Shown one piece after another: positions 15,485-26,818 of a stretch of DNA of 50,576 nt. The DNA is from Hyphomicrobiales bacterium (lineage in GTDB: Bacteria; Pseudomonadota; Alphaproteobacteria; Rhizobiales; Beijerinckiaceae), in assembly GCA_947455995.1 (NCBI GenBank), contig CANGQA010000010.1, forward strand, positions 1-50,576. Reading direction: 5' to 3'. A program made the position numbers and the translations under genes. How positions within the stretch are numbered: the stretch's first letter is position 1; each line of letters begins with the position of its first letter. The notes beneath the pieces are model-generated. The model saw only the letters and a list, made by a program, of their open reading frames with translations, was not told the origin of the DNA and did no database searches.

Positions 15485-16365
15485 AACCCCATACGCTTGA
15501 TTGCGGCCCGCAACGGCTCGCCCAGTTCGGGATGCGCCAGACCCAAAGCGAGATTGGCCGTCAAAAATCCTATTTTCATGCCGGTGTCGTAAACCTCCCC
15601 ATCGAACAAATGGGCATAGAAATCTTGAGATCTCGACAACGCGATCATGGCATCGGTCAACTGGATTTCGCCGCCAGAACCACGCTCCTGTGTCGCCAGA
15701 ATATTGAAAATTTCAGGCTTGAGAATATAGCGGCCCGAAATGGCCAGATTAGACGGAGACGTCCCTTTGGCGGGCTTTTCAACCATCTGGGTGATGCCGA
15801 GATCGCCGTTCTTCTGTTCGATCCCGACAATGCCATATTGATGCGTTTCATTGTCCGGCACTTCATAGACGGCGACGACATTGCCGTGATGCCGGTCATA
15901 GGCATCAATCATCCCCTTCAGGCACGGGGCTTCTCCATGATGCAACATATCGGGAAGCAGCAAGGCAAACGGCTCATCACCGACAATCTCGCGTGCGCAC
16001 CATACCGCATGGCCGAGACCGAGCGGCGATTGCTGGCGTGTAAAACTGGTCTGGCCTGCACCGGGAAGATCGATTTCCAGCAGTTCTATCTCTTTGATCT
16101 TGTTGCGGTCACGCAACGTCCGGTCCAATTCGAATTGGATATCGAAATGATCCTCGATCGCGCCTTTATTGCGGCCCGTCACAAAGATAAAGTGCTCTAT
16201 CCCAGCGGCACGAGCCTCATCGACAACGTGCTGGATGACCGGACGATCCACCACGGTCAGCATCTCTTTGGGGATCGCCTTGGTGGCAGGCAGAAAACGG
16301 GTGCCTAATCCGGCAACCGGAAAAACCGCCTTACGAATTCTTGCCTTACTTGTGCTATGAGTCAT
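15481..16365 (-). CDS. galU: UTP--glucose-1-phosphate uridylyltransferase
   Basis: This 294-residue nucleotidyltransferase makes UDP-glucose for exopolysaccharide, lipopolysaccharide and cyclic glucans. Seen: the nucleotide-binding signature FPVAGLGTRFLPATKAIPKEM near residue 16, VDRPVIQHVVDEA, and downstream FALLLPDM and VEKPAKG motifs. Length and motif order match bacterial GalU. It is first in an apparent two-gene operon with kdsD, whose start overlaps its stop. The transcript presumably begins in the 16366-16560 gap, which it shares divergently with a lytic transglycosylase gene. Confidence 0.95.
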   Translation of the reverse strand: MTHSTSKARIRKAVFPVAGLGTRFLPATKAIPKEMLTVVDRPVIQHVVDEARAAGIEHFIFVTGRNKGAIEDHFDIQFELDRTLRDRNKIKEIELLEIDLPGAGQTSFTRQQSPLGLGHAVWCAREIVGDEPFALLLPDMLHHGEAPCLKGMIDAYDRHHGNVVAVYEVPDNETHQYGIVGIEQKNGDLGITQMVEKPAKGTSPSNLAISGRYILKPEIFNILATQERGSGGEIQLTDAMIALSRSQDFYAHLFDGEVYDTGMKIGFLTANLALGLAHPELGEPLRAAIKRMGL

Positions 16366-16560
16366 GTTTCAAGCATTCTCGATTTCGAGTGAAAAATTCA
16401 GACAAAAAAGACTTTAACCACACAAGACTGAACCATTCGTGAATAGCCCGCTCTCGTGCCCGCATAGAATGAGACGAACCAAACGTCAATGATTTGCAAA
16501 CTTTCCTCAGGCACAACGCAATCACGGCCTATGGTCTGTTGATTCGATGTGAGAGGTTCC

Positions 16561-17757
16561 GTGTTGAAAATCCGCCCCCTATTGTCCTGTTTTCAGGTTC
16601 TGGTGACTGTGATCAGCCTCTGTGCTGCCCCATCGGCCATGGCGCAATCAAACGAGGATTTTCAGCTTTTTCTGCAGAAAATCAGACAGCAAGCCCTATC
16701 GCGAGGTCTAAAATCTTCTTCGGTCGACCGCAGTCTGGATGGCGTGACGCTCGACACTGGTGTGATCGCGCTCACCCAAAAGCAATCGGAATTTACCAAG
16801 CCGATCTGGACCTATCTCAATGATGGCTTGGGAGGCGGGCGGATTGACAAGGGCAAAGCCCTGCTCACCCAACACAAAGGCCTGTTCGATCACGCTGAAA
16901 AACGTTTCGGGGTTGATCGCGGGGTCATCCTCGGCATTTGGGGGATGGAAAGTAATTTTGGCGGTTTCAGCGGCGACAAGGATGTGATCCGTTCGCTCGC
17001 CAGCCTGGCCTTTGTCGGCTATCGCGGCGATTTCTTCCGCAACGAATTAATGATCGCGCTGGAAATGGTCGACAAGGGCCAAGCCCCGCGCGAGAGCATG
17101 AAAGGGTCATGGGCGGGAGCGATGGGCCAGACGCAATTCATGCCCTCCAGTTTCAAAGCCTATGCGATTGATTTTGATGGCGATGGCCAAAAAAACATCT
17201 GGAACAACCTGCCTGACATCATCGGCTCGACCGCCAATTATTTGGCTGCCCATGGCTGGGTAACGGGTTTACCTTGGGGGTTTGAAATCAAACTCCCGCA
17301 AAACTATGCCTTCAGCCTGACCGAAGGAGACTTCAGCGCCTTTGCCAAACATGGCGTCAAACGCGCTAACGGCAAACCGATGCCGCAACGGGGCAATGCC
17401 AAACTTTTCTTTCCTGCTGGGAGCGAGGGGCCGGTATTTCTGACCACCAAAAATTTCGACATGATCCGCGCCTATAATGCGTCCGATGCCTATGCGCTGA
17501 CGGTAGCCCATCTGGGCGACCGGATCAAAGGCGGCTCTCCCTTGATCAAGGCTTGGCCGAGCGCGATGCCGCAACTGTCCGCCGAGGAGCGGATCGAATT
17601 CCAGCAACGTTTGCAAACGCTGGGCTATGATGTGGGCGAAATCGACGGACGGATCGGATCAAAGACCCGCAACGCCTTGCGTCAAGAGCAAATCAAGCGC
17701 GGACAGGTGCCCGATGGATGGCCAAGCCCGCGCGCGCTCAATATGCTGAAAAACTGA
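16561..17757 (+). CDS. Lytic murein transglycosylase, MltB family with peptidoglycan-binding domain
   Basis: A signal peptide (LLSCFQVLVTVISLCAAPSAMA) is followed by an SLT_2/MltB catalytic domain and a C-terminal PG_binding_1 repeat (QRLQTLGYDVGEIDGRIG, then KTRNALRQEQ). The catalytic glutamate lies in GIWGMESNFGGF, and the GSWAGAMGQTQFMPSSF and DFDGDGQKNIWN motifs are typical. It cleaves glycan strands to 1,6-anhydromuramyl products in the periplasm. There is no cysteine lipobox, so it is soluble rather than a lipoprotein. The start is a GTG (16561) or TTG (16564) after GAGAGG; the upstream GTG at 16549 overlaps that ribosome-binding site. Confidence 0.92.
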   Translation: MLKIRPLLSCFQVLVTVISLCAAPSAMAQSNEDFQLFLQKIRQQALSRGLKSSSVDRSLDGVTLDTGVIALTQKQSEFTKPIWTYLNDGLGGGRIDKGKALLTQHKGLFDHAEKRFGVDRGVILGIWGMESNFGGFSGDKDVIRSLASLAFVGYRGDFFRNELMIALEMVDKGQAPRESMKGSWAGAMGQTQFMPSSFKAYAIDFDGDGQKNIWNNLPDIIGSTANYLAAHGWVTGLPWGFEIKLPQNYAFSLTEGDFSAFAKHGVKRANGKPMPQRGNAKLFFPAGSEGPVFLTTKNFDMIRAYNASDAYALTVAHLGDRIKGGSPLIKAWPSAMPQLSAEERIEFQQRLQTLGYDVGEIDGRIGSKTRNALRQEQIKRGQVPDGWPSPRALNMLKN

Positions 17758-17768
17758 TTTCAATAGAG

Positions 17769-17805
17769 TATCCCGCCAAGAGTTACGGCAAGCACTGGCG
17801 GGATA
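17769..17805. terminator. Bidirectional hairpin between convergent genes
   Basis: A perfect 10-bp stem TATCCCGCCA / TGGCGGGATA with a 17-nt loop lies between the transglycosylase stop and the convergent gltD stop. It lacks a T-tract, so it may act as a Rho-assisted or weak terminator for both. Confidence 0.5.
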
Positions 17806-17811
17806 TAAGCG

Positions 17812-19230
17812 TTAGCGTGGCAAAGTGGTGCTGCCCATCAGGAATTTATCGACGCTATGAGCAGTCTGGCGCCCTTCGCGGATGGCCCATACCACCAGCG
17901 ACTGGCCGCGCCGCATATCGCCGCATGCGAACACCTTTTCGGCAGAGGTCTTGTAAGCCACCATATCGGCGGCCACATTGCCACGCGGATCAAGCTTGAC
18001 ACCCAATTCATTGACAACAGCCTCGGTCACAGGCGCAACAAAGCCCATGGCCAGAAGAACCAAATCGGCTTTTAACGCAAATTCTGTTCCGGTAACCGGC
18101 TTGAAATTGTCGTCAACCCGCACACAGTTCAATTCCTTGACGTGACCGTCCTCCCCTGTGAAGGAGACGGTGTTGACCGCAAAATCACGCTCTGCCCCTT
18201 CCTCCTGCGAGGAGGAGGTGCGCATTTTCAATGGCCAATTCGGCCAGGTCAGTGCCTTGTTTTCCTTTTCGGGAGGATGCGGCATGATTTCAATCTGGGT
18301 CACCGACAACGCCCCCTGCCGCACCGAGGTGCCAATGCAATCAGAACCGGTATCACCGCCCCCGATCACTACCACATGCTTGCCCTGGGCAATGATCGGA
18401 TCATTGGCATTGACCGGTTCGTGCGAAACACGCCGGTTCTGCTGCGGCAGAAAATCCATGGCGAAATGAACGCCGTGCAATTCGCGGCCCGGAACAGCCA
18501 GATCGCGCGGCTTTTCCGAGCCGCCAGCCAGAATCACCGCATCATGGCTATCAACCAACTCTTTCAGAGCCTTTTGCTTGCCAACTTCGATATTGTAATG
18601 GAAAATCACACCTTCGGCTTCCATCTGGCTGATGCGGCGGTCGATCAACGGTTTTTCCATCTTGAAATCGGGAATTCCGTAACGCAACAGACCACCGGCT
18701 TTGCCATTCTTTTCATAGACATGGACCTCATGGCCTGCCCTCGCCAGTTGCTGGGCTGCAGCCAATCCGGCAGGGCCGGAACCAACAATGGCAATGCGCT
18801 TGCCCGTCTGATGGCCGGCCACTTCTGGAACCAGCCAGCCTTCCTCCCATGCGCGATCGACAATCGCACATTCGATTGATTTGATCGTAACAGGTGTGTC
18901 AGTCAGGTTGAGCGTGCATGATGCCTCGCATGGTGCAGGGCAGACACGACCCGTAAATTCAGGAAAATTATTCGTTGAATGAAGGTTGCGGGAGGCCTCT
19001 TCCCAATCATTATGATAGACCAGATCATTCCAATCCGGGATCTGGTTATTCACCGGACAACCGTTATGGCAATAAGGAATACCGCAATTCATACAGCGGG
19101 CGGCCTGATCCTTGGTCGCCTCCTGGGATAATGGAATCACGAATTCCTTGAAGTGCCGGATGCGATCCGAAGCCGGTGCATAACGGCGATCCTGACGTTC
19201 AATTTCCAAAAAGCCTGTGACCTTGCCCAT
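17812..19230 (-). CDS. gltD: Glutamate synthase (NADPH) small subunit
   Basis: This 472-residue subunit takes electrons from NADPH through FAD and passes them to the large subunit through 4Fe-4S clusters. Seen: N-terminal cysteine motifs [14 protein letters not shown] and [12 protein letters not shown], the FAD dinucleotide fold [17 protein letters not shown], and the NADPH fold [17 protein letters not shown] chose the ATG at 19230, preceded by AGGAGAG, rather than the GTG at 19236 that overlaps the gltB stop. It begins 2 bp after gltB and is certainly coupled to it. Together they turn glutamine and 2-oxoglutarate into two glutamates. Confidence 0.96.
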   Translation of the reverse strand: MGKVTGFLEIERQDRRYAPASDRIRHFKEFVIPLSQEATKDQAARCMNCGIPYCHNGCPVNNQIPDWNDLVYHNDWEEASRNLHSTNNFPEFTGRVCPAPCEASCTLNLTDTPVTIKSIECAIVDRAWEEGWLVPEVAGHQTGKRIAIVGSGPAGLAAAQQLARAGHEVHVYEKNGKAGGLLRYGIPDFKMEKPLIDRRISQMEAEGVIFHYNIEVGKQKALKELVDSHDAVILAGGSEKPRDLAVPGRELHGVHFAMDFLPQQNRRVSHEPVNANDPIIAQGKHVVVIGGGDTGSDCIGTSVRQGALSVTQIEIMPHPPEKENKALTWPNWPLKMRTSSSQEEGAERDFAVNTVSFTGEDGHVKELNCVRVDDNFKPVTGTEFALKADLVLLAMGFVAPVTEAVVNELGVKLDPRGNVAADMVAYKTSAEKVFACGDMRRGQSLVVWAIREGRQTAHSVDKFLMGSTTLPR

Positions 19231-19232
19231 GA

Positions 19233-22200
19233 TCACTCTCCTGCCACGGCCAAAGGCCGGTTTTCATTTTGCGACTGCAATTCCTTCAATGCACGGCGAT
19301 ATTCAACCGGCATCACTTTTCGGAATTTGGTTTTATACTGGTCCCAATGATCCAGAATCTCTCTGGCGCGGGTCGAGCCGGTATATCGGGCATGGTTGTC
19401 GATCAACCGATGCAAGCGTTCCGAGTCGTAACGTGTCATGTCCGACATCACATCGACACGACCATGGCCTGCCAGATCACCGCCTTGATGGTTGAGACGC
19501 TCATTGAGCTCCTCTTCCTCGGGCACATGTTCCAGTTCCACCATTGCCATGTTGCAGCGTTCGGCAAAATTGCCTTCCTCGTCCAGCACATAAGCAATAC
19601 CGCCCGACATGCCCGCTGCAAAATTACGGCCCGTTTTGCCGATCACGACCACAACACCACCGGTCATATATTCGCAACCGTGATCACCCGTGCCTTCAAC
19701 AACAGCGACAGCGCCAGAATTGCGCACCGCGAACCGTTCGCCTGCCACACCGCGGAAATAACATTCACCGGCAATCGCGCCATACATCACGGTATTGCCG
19801 ACGATGATCGACTCATGCGGGATGATCTTGGTCGCCTCTTTGGGTGGATAGATCACAATACGACCACCCGACAGCCCTTTGCCGACATAATCGTTGGCTT
19901 CGCCTTCAAGCTCCAATGTCACACCATGGGCCAGCCACGCGCCAAAGCTCTGGCCCGCAGTGCCCTTGAGGTTAACATGCACGGTATCGTTTGGCAGGCC
20001 CTTATGGCCGTAATGCTTGGCAATCACACCAGACAGCATCGCCCCCGTGGCGCGGTTGATCGACTTGATCGGTGACACTATTTTCACGGGTTTGCGGTGT
20101 TCGATCGCATCCTTGGCCTGGGCAATCAGGCTCCGGTCGAGCACATGCTCGAGCCCGTGGTCCTGGATCCCGGTATGATAGATCGAATCCTTGTAAACCG
20201 GATCGGGCTTGTGGAACAATTTGGAGAAATCCAGCCCCTTGGCTTTCCAATGCTGGATCGCGCGATCCTGATCAAGCATCTGCATCTGGCCTACCATGTC
20301 ATTGAAAGTCCGATAGCCCAAACGTGCCATTTCCTCGCGCACCTCTTCGGCAACAAAGAAGAAGAAGTTGATGACATGTTCAGGTAAGCCGAGGAAGCGC
20401 TTGCGCAGCACCGGATCCTGAGTTGCCACCCCGACAGGGCAGGTATTCAGATGGCACTTGCGCATCATGATACAGCCAGCAGCAATCAACGGTGCGGTGG
20501 CAAAGCCAAACTCGTCAGCACCGAGCAAAGCCCCGATCACCACATCGCGGCCCGTACGCAATCCGCCGTCAACCTGCACGGCAATACGCGAGCGTAAACC
20601 GTTGAGGACCAGCGTCTGATGGGTTTCAGCCAGACCGATTTCCCATGGCGAACCGGCATGCTTGATCGAGGACAGCGGCGAAGCCCCGGTGCCTCCCTCA
20701 AAACCGGAAATGGTGACATGGTCGGCACGCGCCTTGGACACACCGGCCGCAACAGTTCCTACGCCGATTTCCGACACCAGTTTGACCGACACAGCCGCTT
20801 CGGGATTCACGTTCTTCAAATCATGGATCAGCTGCGCCAGGTCCTCGATCGAATAGATGTCATGGTGCGGTGGAGGTGAAATCAGTCCGACGCCTTGAGT
20901 CGAATGGCGCACTTTGGCAATCACGGCATCGACCTTGTGGCCTGGCAGCTGGCCACCTTCGCCGGGCTTTGCCCCCTGAGCAACCTTGATCTGCATCATG
21001 TCAGAATTGACCAGATACTCGGTCGTCACACCAAAGCGGCCGGATGCCACTTGCTTGATGGCCGAGCGCATGGTGTCGCCATTGGCCATCGGCTTGTAGC
21101 GGTCGCTCTCTTCACCGCCTTCACCGGTGTTCGACTTGCCGCCAATCCGGTTCATGGCAATCGCCAGTGTTGTATGGGCCTCACGCGAAATCGAGCCGTA
21201 GGACATAGCGCCCGTGGCAAAACGCTTCACGATATCCTTGGCTGATTCCACCTCGTCGAGCGGCACTGACGTGCGGCCCTCCTCTGAAGCATCCTTGATC
21301 CGGAAGAGGCCACGCAGCGTCAGCAAATGCTCGGCCTGATTGTTGAGCAATTCGGCATAAGCGCGATACTTGTCCTGCGAGTTCCCGCGCACAGCATGTT
21401 GCAGCAACGATACTGTCTGGGGGGTCCAGGCATGGGCCTCGCCGCGCATACGGAAGGCATATTCGCCACCGATATCCAGCACATTACGGTAGATCGGCGC
21501 ATCGCCGAAAGCATCGGTGTGACGATTGACCGTTTCTTGCGCCACTTCGGGCAGGCCTACCCCGCCAATGCGAGAATGGGTGCCAGCAAAATATTTGGCA
21601 ATCAATTCATCGCTCAGGCCGATAGCATCGAAAATCTGGGCGCCACAATAGGATTGATAGGTCGAAATGCCCATCTTCGACATGACCTTCAAGAGGCCCT
21701 TGTCAACCGACTTGATGAAGCGCTTTTCGACTTCATAGGCATCAACTTCCTCGGGAAAGTCCTTGGCCATCGCAGTCAATGTCTCGAAGGCCAGATAGGG
21801 ATTGATCGCTTCGGCCCCATAGCCTGCCAGACAAGCGAAGTGATGCACCTCGCGCGGTTCGCCCGTTTCAACAACCAGACCAACCGATGTGCGCAAACCC
21901 TTGCGGATCAGATGGTGATGGACGGCTGCGGTGGCCAGCAAAGCAGGAATCGGTATCCGGTCCGGTCCAACCATGCGGTCCGACAGAATAATGATGTTGT
22001 AACGACCTTTGACAGCGGCTTCGGCCCGCTCACACAGGCGTTCAAGTGCTTCTTCCATCCCCGCCGACGATGCCTCGACCGGATAGGTGATATCCAATGT
22101 CTTGGTATCGAACGAGTCTTCAAGATGGCCGATGCAACGGATTTTTTCCAGATCGCCATTGGTCAGAATCGGCTGTCGCACTTCCAACCGCTTGCGGCGT

Positions 22201-24002
22201 GAATTGCCTTCCAGATCAAAAATATTGGGGCGTGGGCCAATGAACGACACAAGGCTCATCACAAGTTCTTCGCGGATTGGATCAATCGGTGGATTGGTCA
22301 CTTGCGCAAAGTTCTGCTTGAAATAGGTGTAAAGCAGCTTCGACTTATCAGACATCACCGAAATCGGCGTATCTGTTCCCATGCTGCCAACGGCCTCCTG
22401 TCCGGTCATCGCCATCGGTTCAAGCAGGATGTTGAGATCTTCCTGGGTGTAGCCAAAGGCTTGTTGGCGATCGAGCAAAGAGACATCGGTACGGGACGCG
22501 CGCGGTTCGACCGGACGCAGATCTTCCAGAACAATCTGTGTACGCTTGAGCCAGTCGGCATAGGGGCTTGCCGTAGCCAGTGTTTCCTTCAATTCCTCGT
22601 CGGAAATGATACGGCCCTGTTCAAGATCGACCAGCAACATCTTGCCGGGCTGCAAGCGCCACTTGGTGACGATGGTTTCTTCCGGCAACGGCAAGACGCC
22701 CATTTCAGATGCCATGACCACCAAGCCCTGATCATCGACATAATAACGGGCCGGACGCAGACCGTTACGGTCCAAAGTCGCACCGATCTGGCGGCCATCG
22801 GTGAAGGCCACAGAAGCGGGACCGTCCCATGGCTCCATCAAGGCAGCATGGTATTCGTAGAAAGAGCGGCGTTGCTCATCCATCAAAGGATTGCCGGCCC
22901 ATGCTTCGGGGATCAGCATCATCATGGCATGGGCGAGTGAATAACCGCCCTGAACCAGAAATTCGAGTGCATTATCGAAGCAGGCCGTATCCGACTGGCC
23001 TTCATAGGAAATCGGCCATAATTTGGAAATTTCCGTTCCGAAGAGTTCAGAATCCACCGACGCCTGGCGTGCGGCCATCCAGTTCACATTCCCGCGCAAG
23101 GTATTGATTTCACCATTATGGGCCACCATCCGGTATGGATGGGCGAGGGACCAGGTCGGGAACGTATTGGTGGAAAAGCGCTGATGCACCAAAGCCAGCG
23201 CAGATTCAAAGCGAGGATCAAGAAGGTCAGGGAAATAATCCCCCAATTGGGTGGCCAGCAACATCCCCTTATAGACAAGGGTTCGGGCTGACAAAGAGAC
23301 CGGATAGAAACCCTTGGTTTGCGGATTACCCAGATTATAGATGGTGTTGGAAATCACCTTGCGCAGTATAAACAGGCGGCGTTCAAAACCGTCAGTATCT
23401 GCAATGCCTGCGCCCTTACCGATGAAAATCTGGCGATGGGTCGGTTCAGTCGGCTTGACTGATTCACCCAGACACGCCGTGTTGACCGGAACATCACGCC
23501 AGCCGAGGAAAATCTGCCCCTCATCGGTCACGACCTTTTCAATCAAGGCCTCGCAAATTTTGCGACCTTCGGCATCACGCGGCAAAAAGACATGGCCCAC
23601 GGCATAATCACCGGCAGCTGGCAGGGCAAAGCCAAGCTTGGCGCATTCCTCGGACAGAAATGCATGCGGAATTTGCACCAGCATGCCGCACCCGTCACCA
23701 GCTTTGGGATCAGCACCCACTGCACCGCGGTGATCAAGATTGAGCAAAATCTGCAGGCCCATCTTGATGATGCCATGGGACTTGCCGCGCTTCATATCGG
23801 CAACGAAGCCAACACCGCACGAATCCTTTTCCAGAGCCGGATCATAAAGCCCCTGCGCCTCTGGCAGCTGCGGATCTTTATAGCTCAAGGCTGGAGAATG
23901 ACTGGGTTTAGAGTTTCCGGCTTTCGAACTTACAGAATGAGAATGGCCCATGGTGGCACTCATATCACGAAGCGTGTTCGTTGCTTCAGTCTTCTGGTTC
24001 AT
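19233..24002 (-). CDS. gltB: Glutamate synthase (NADPH) large subunit
   Basis: This 1589-residue subunit has the standard layout. A glutamine amidotransferase class II domain starts at catalytic C62 (KDSCGVGF) after a propeptide that is normally removed. A central domain, an FMN-binding synthase barrel with the 3Fe-4S motif [15 protein letters not shown], and a C-terminal GXGXG beta-helix ([21 protein letters not shown]) follow. At 61 residues the leader before the cysteine is long; later ATGs at codons 14 and 18 could shorten it, but GAGGG upstream of codon 1 supports 24002. gltD follows after 2 bp. The pair is the main ammonia-assimilation route beside glutamine synthetase. Confidence 0.97.
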   Translation of the reverse strand: MNQKTEATNTLRDMSATMGHSHSVSSKAGNSKPSHSPALSYKDPQLPEAQGLYDPALEKDSCGVGFVADMKRGKSHGIIKMGLQILLNLDHRGAVGADPKAGDGCGMLVQIPHAFLSEECAKLGFALPAAGDYAVGHVFLPRDAEGRKICEALIEKVVTDEGQIFLGWRDVPVNTACLGESVKPTEPTHRQIFIGKGAGIADTDGFERRLFILRKVISNTIYNLGNPQTKGFYPVSLSARTLVYKGMLLATQLGDYFPDLLDPRFESALALVHQRFSTNTFPTWSLAHPYRMVAHNGEINTLRGNVNWMAARQASVDSELFGTEISKLWPISYEGQSDTACFDNALEFLVQGGYSLAHAMMMLIPEAWAGNPLMDEQRRSFYEYHAALMEPWDGPASVAFTDGRQIGATLDRNGLRPARYYVDDQGLVVMASEMGVLPLPEETIVTKWRLQPGKMLLVDLEQGRIISDEELKETLATASPYADWLKRTQIVLEDLRPVEPRASRTDVSLLDRQQAFGYTQEDLNILLEPMAMTGQEAVGSMGTDTPISVMSDKSKLLYTYFKQNFAQVTNPPIDPIREELVMSLVSFIGPRPNIFDLEGNSRRKRLEVRQPILTNGDLEKIRCIGHLEDSFDTKTLDITYPVEASSAGMEEALERLCERAEAAVKGRYNIIILSDRMVGPDRIPIPALLATAAVHHHLIRKGLRTSVGLVVETGEPREVHHFACLAGYGAEAINPYLAFETLTAMAKDFPEEVDAYEVEKRFIKSVDKGLLKVMSKMGISTYQSYCGAQIFDAIGLSDELIAKYFAGTHSRIGGVGLPEVAQETVNRHTDAFGDAPIYRNVLDIGGEYAFRMRGEAHAWTPQTVSLLQHAVRGNSQDKYRAYAELLNNQAEHLLTLRGLFRIKDASEEGRTSVPLDEVESAKDIVKRFATGAMSYGSISREAHTTLAIAMNRIGGKSNTGEGGEESDRYKPMANGDTMRSAIKQVASGRFGVTTEYLVNSDMMQIKVAQGAKPGEGGQLPGHKVDAVIAKVRHSTQGVGLISPPPHHDIYSIEDLAQLIHDLKNVNPEAAVSVKLVSEIGVGTVAAGVSKARADHVTISGFEGGTGASPLSSIKHAGSPWEIGLAETHQTLVLNGLRSRIAVQVDGGLRTGRDVVIGALLGADEFGFATAPLIAAGCIMMRKCHLNTCPVGVATQDPVLRKRFLGLPEHVINFFFFVAEEVREEMARLGYRTFNDMVGQMQMLDQDRAIQHWKAKGLDFSKLFHKPDPVYKDSIYHTGIQDHGLEHVLDRSLIAQAKDAIEHRKPVKIVSPIKSINRATGAMLSGVIAKHYGHKGLPNDTVHVNLKGTAGQSFGAWLAHGVTLELEGEANDYVGKGLSGGRIVIYPPKEATKIIPHESIIVGNTVMYGAIAGECYFRGVAGERFAVRNSGAVAVVEGTGDHGCEYMTGGVVVVIGKTGRNFAAGMSGGIAYVLDEEGNFAERCNMAMVELEHVPEEEELNERLNHQGGDLAGHGRVDVMSDMTRYDSERLHRLIDNHARYTGSTRAREILDHWDQYKTKFRKVMPVEYRRALKELQSQNENRPLAVAGE

Positions 24003-24580
24003 CTCGCCCTCGCGCCCGGTCTATCCGGTCACAGTGATAAACAGCCGGTAAGTCCCGGCCCGATTGGAAGCGTTGATTGGAAGGAGTTTGATCGGGCGCG
24101 CTCCCTGTGCGCCCGCTCCTTGCAGGCGTTTGCCGGGAAATGCCGGAGACGCCTGTCAGATACGCGCTTTAGTGGCACGTTTGTCCGCACGCGGAGTTTT
24201 CACTCCGGTCGCGGTCATCACGGTCTTTGTGCCAGCCATGCGCATCAAGTCGGATCCTGATTGTTTTAGGCGTATCGTTAGATCAGTCAATTTCATGAAT
24301 GTTGCTTGACGGGGCAAGCACCATAATGGGACAGCAAGACTGTCCTATCTGCTCAAACATTGCCAGAAAACCGTTCAGCACACAAGCAGCGTTTTCGAGA
24401 AAATTTGATATTATATTGCTGAATTCGCAATTTATGCGCAACAAAATATCAGAATCAGAATTTTTCTCTTTCCGTGTCAAACCTTGCCGCTTTTTCAAAC
24501 CAAACCATGGGCCGAAATAGTTCTTTCTTTTGTCGCCTGAAGAAGGCAATTTACTGCCTGATTTTCAGGAGAGCATAACC
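24003..24580. promoter_or_regulatory. gltB leader and intergenic region, several hairpins
   Basis: This 578-bp divergent gap holds no credible gene. The gltB-proximal half is GC-rich with local inverted repeats: CGGGCGC/GCGCCCG near 24095-24117 and CGGAGT-TTTC-ACTCCG at 24192-24207. The half next to the threonine aldolase gene is AT-rich, with TGCTTG/CAAGCA near 24302. A structured gltB 5' leader is possible, but no known riboswitch class is recognisable. Confidence 0.35.
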
Positions 24581-25660
24581 ATGACCACCCCTCAGACCCC
24601 GATCCTTAACCTCGCCAGCGACAATGTATCTGGCATGAGCCAGCCGGTTCTTGCCGCGTTGATTGCTGCCAATTCCGGACCTGAGCCTGCTTACGGGTCA
24701 GACCAGTGGACGGCCAGGGCCGAGGCTTTGCTGTCAGAGGTGTTTGAGCATGAGGTGAGTGTGTTTCTGGTCGCCACCGGGACCGGAGCCAATGCGCTGG
24801 CGCTGGCAGCCATGTCGCCACCCTGGGGAGCTATTTTCTGTCATTCGGAAGCCCATGTGCTTGATGACGAATGCGGCGCACCCGAAATGTTCACAGACGG
24901 GGCAAAGCTCGTCGGCGTACCTGGTGTCGGCGGCAAATTGACGGTGGAGGCTCTTGCACCCGTAGTCAGTCATTTTGCACCCGGCGTCATCAAATCGGTA
25001 CAACCTGCCGCTTTGTCGATCTCGCAGGTCACCGAGGCCGGCACGATCTACACGATTGACGAGATCAAGGCGCTGGGCCAGTTCGCCAAACAGCGCAAGC
25101 TGATGTTCCATCTCGATGGGGCCCGTTTCTGCAATGCCATGGTCACCCTGGGCTGCACGCCGGCAGAGATGACCTGGAAATCAGGTGTCGATATCGTCAC
25201 ATTCGGAGCCACCAAAAACGGCTGCATGGCCTGCGAAGCCATCATCTTCTTCAATAAAACGGATGCAGAATCCATGCCCTTCCGCCGCAAGCGCGGTGGA
25301 CATACGGTCTCCAAAGGCCGCCTGCTCGGCGCGCAGATGGTGGGCTATCTGGAAAACGATCATTGGATTGACAATGCCCGTCACGCCAATGCTATGGCGA
25401 CCGCACTGAGGCAAGGCCTCGAAACCATCCCGGGGGTTAAACTGCCTTGGCCGACCCACGCCAACGAAGTGTTTGTTGTGGTGCCGCAGAGTGCGGCCGA
25501 GCGTCTCACCAGGAACAAAATCCGCGCAGCACCATGGGACAGCGTCAGCCTGCCAGCGGGCTTTTCAATCGGCAAGGACGAACAGTTCTTGCGGTTTGTG
25601 ACGAGTTTTACAACCACCAAAACCGATATTGCGACCGTTTTACAGACAATCACCGGCTAG
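24581..25660 (+). CDS. Low-specificity threonine aldolase (beta-eliminating lyase family)
   Basis: This 359-residue PLP enzyme of fold type I cleaves L-threonine or allo-threonine to glycine and acetaldehyde. Seen: LASDNVSGMSQPV near the start, SEAHVLDDECGAPE, HLDGARFCNAM (cofactor-binding aspartate), and the Schiff-base lysine in TFGATKNGCM (K212). The ATG at 24581 has AGGAGAG 7 bases upstream; an in-frame extension to 24530 has no homology. It converges on the hisN gene with a 24-bp gap and shares no operon. Stereospecificity (L or low-specificity) cannot be read from the sequence. Confidence 0.92.
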   Translation: MTTPQTPILNLASDNVSGMSQPVLAALIAANSGPEPAYGSDQWTARAEALLSEVFEHEVSVFLVATGTGANALALAAMSPPWGAIFCHSEAHVLDDECGAPEMFTDGAKLVGVPGVGGKLTVEALAPVVSHFAPGVIKSVQPAALSISQVTEAGTIYTIDEIKALGQFAKQRKLMFHLDGARFCNAMVTLGCTPAEMTWKSGVDIVTFGATKNGCMACEAIIFFNKTDAESMPFRRKRGGHTVSKGRLLGAQMVGYLENDHWIDNARHANAMATALRQGLETIPGVKLPWPTHANEVFVVVPQSAAERLTRNKIRAAPWDSVSLPAGFSIGKDEQFLRFVTSFTTTKTDIATVLQTITG

Positions 25661-25684
25661 ACTAACGATTTATCGAAGTGCAGA

Positions 25685-26467
25685 TCAGGCATTGAGCAGT
25701 TTGAGCACTTGCTCATGGAGACGTGGATCACCGCAGGCAACAATAGAGCCGCCATTGGCAGGAGACCCCCCCTGCCAATCGGTGACCACACCGCCCGCGC
25801 CTTCGACAATCGGCACAAGGGCGACAATATCGTAAGACTTCAACTTGGTTTCGATAACAACATCCATATGGCCCGCCGCAATCATTGAATAGGCATAGCA
25901 GTCACACCCATAGCGCGTGAGACGAGCCAGCGATTCAACCCGCTGATAGGCTTCCTTGTCACGACCCTCGAACATCACGGGGGTGGTGGTCGACAAGGTC
26001 GCCTCCTTGAGAGAGGTGCAGGCCCGCGATTTCAGGATGCGCTCACCGCCTGGTCCGCGCCATTTGGCCACCCCGCCATCGCCGAAAAACCGCTCGCGCG
26101 TAAAAGGCTGGTGCATCATGCCGTAGCAGGGTCGGCCGTTGCGGGTCAGACCAATCAAAGTACCCCACAACGGCAGGCCTGAAATGAAGGCCTTGGTGCC
26201 GTCGATCGGATCCAGCACCCAGACAAATTCGGCATCCTCGTTTTCACTCCCATATTCCTCGCCGATAATACCGTGCTCGGGGAAGGTCGACTTGATCATC
26301 TGCCGCATGACCACTTCACTGGCCCGATCAGCCTCTGTGACAGGATCAAATACTCCACCGGGTGCTTTATCGGTTGCAGCCAGAGATGTACGGAAAAACG
26401 GAAGGATCGCAGCGCCCGATTGTGTCGCCAGATCATCAACAAAAGATGCAAAATCTACCGCAGACAT
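25685..26467 (-). CDS. hisN: Inositol-monophosphatase-fold histidinol-phosphatase
   Basis: This 260-residue member of the IMPase superfamily has metal-binding residues E70 (GEEYG), D86, D89 and T91 in WVLDPIDGTKAFISG, and a C-terminal SYDIVALVPIVEGAGGVVTDW motif. The IDGTKAFISGLPLWGTLIGL wording is that of HisN, the histidinol-phosphate phosphatase used by alphaproteobacteria and actinobacteria in place of HisB. Inositol-1-phosphatase (SuhB) activity is the alternative. The start at 26467 follows GGGGAGA by a few bases; 26494 adds 9 residues without support. It diverges from the mmgR-like sRNA candidate. Confidence 0.87.
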   Translation of the reverse strand: MSAVDFASFVDDLATQSGAAILPFFRTSLAATDKAPGGVFDPVTEADRASEVVMRQMIKSTFPEHGIIGEEYGSENEDAEFVWVLDPIDGTKAFISGLPLWGTLIGLTRNGRPCYGMMHQPFTRERFFGDGGVAKWRGPGGERILKSRACTSLKEATLSTTTPVMFEGRDKEAYQRVESLARLTRYGCDCYAYSMIAAGHMDVVIETKLKSYDIVALVPIVEGAGGVVTDWQGGSPANGGSIVACGDPRLHEQVLKLLNA

Positions 26468-26818
26468 GATGTCTCCCCTACATTCACAGACCATTCAGTA
26501 CGACCTGATGAAGCCATTGCAATGGCCAAACAGTATGGATGGTGATGTTTAGAGACGTGATTCCGGCCCGCCATGCAAGCCACAACAGCGTCCAAGGTCA
26601 TAATACATCCCTTTTGCGACCCGAGCCTGAAGCCTGAGTTTTAAGATACATCTGCAAAAAACGGGATCAAAACCCCAAAATTCAGATGAGGCATGCATTA
26701 ATAGAGGGTCTTAATTTAGCTAAAAAACAAATAACCCTATGATTTATAATGATTTTTATTGTTTTATCTGAATCGTCACAAGACTTGCTTTTTGTGCGCC
26801 GCAAGAGCATATTGTTGC
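26468..26818. promoter_or_regulatory. hisN-sRNA divergent intergenic region
   Basis: About 350 bp without a gene, AT-rich from 26690 to 26770. On the plus strand CTTGCT (26784-26789) and GCATAT (26807-26812), 17 bp apart, resemble an alphaproteobacterial sigma-70 promoter that would start transcription near 26819, just where the predicted sRNA begins. Nothing else is recognisable. Confidence 0.4.

Noticed and set aside
21327-22202. 291-codon frame antisense to gltB
   Set aside because: It lies wholly inside gltB, which is certain over its whole length, and has no family match.
24003-24580. Riboswitch or small gene before gltB
   Set aside because: No known riboswitch core and no reading frame with a ribosome-binding site; described only as a possibly structured leader.
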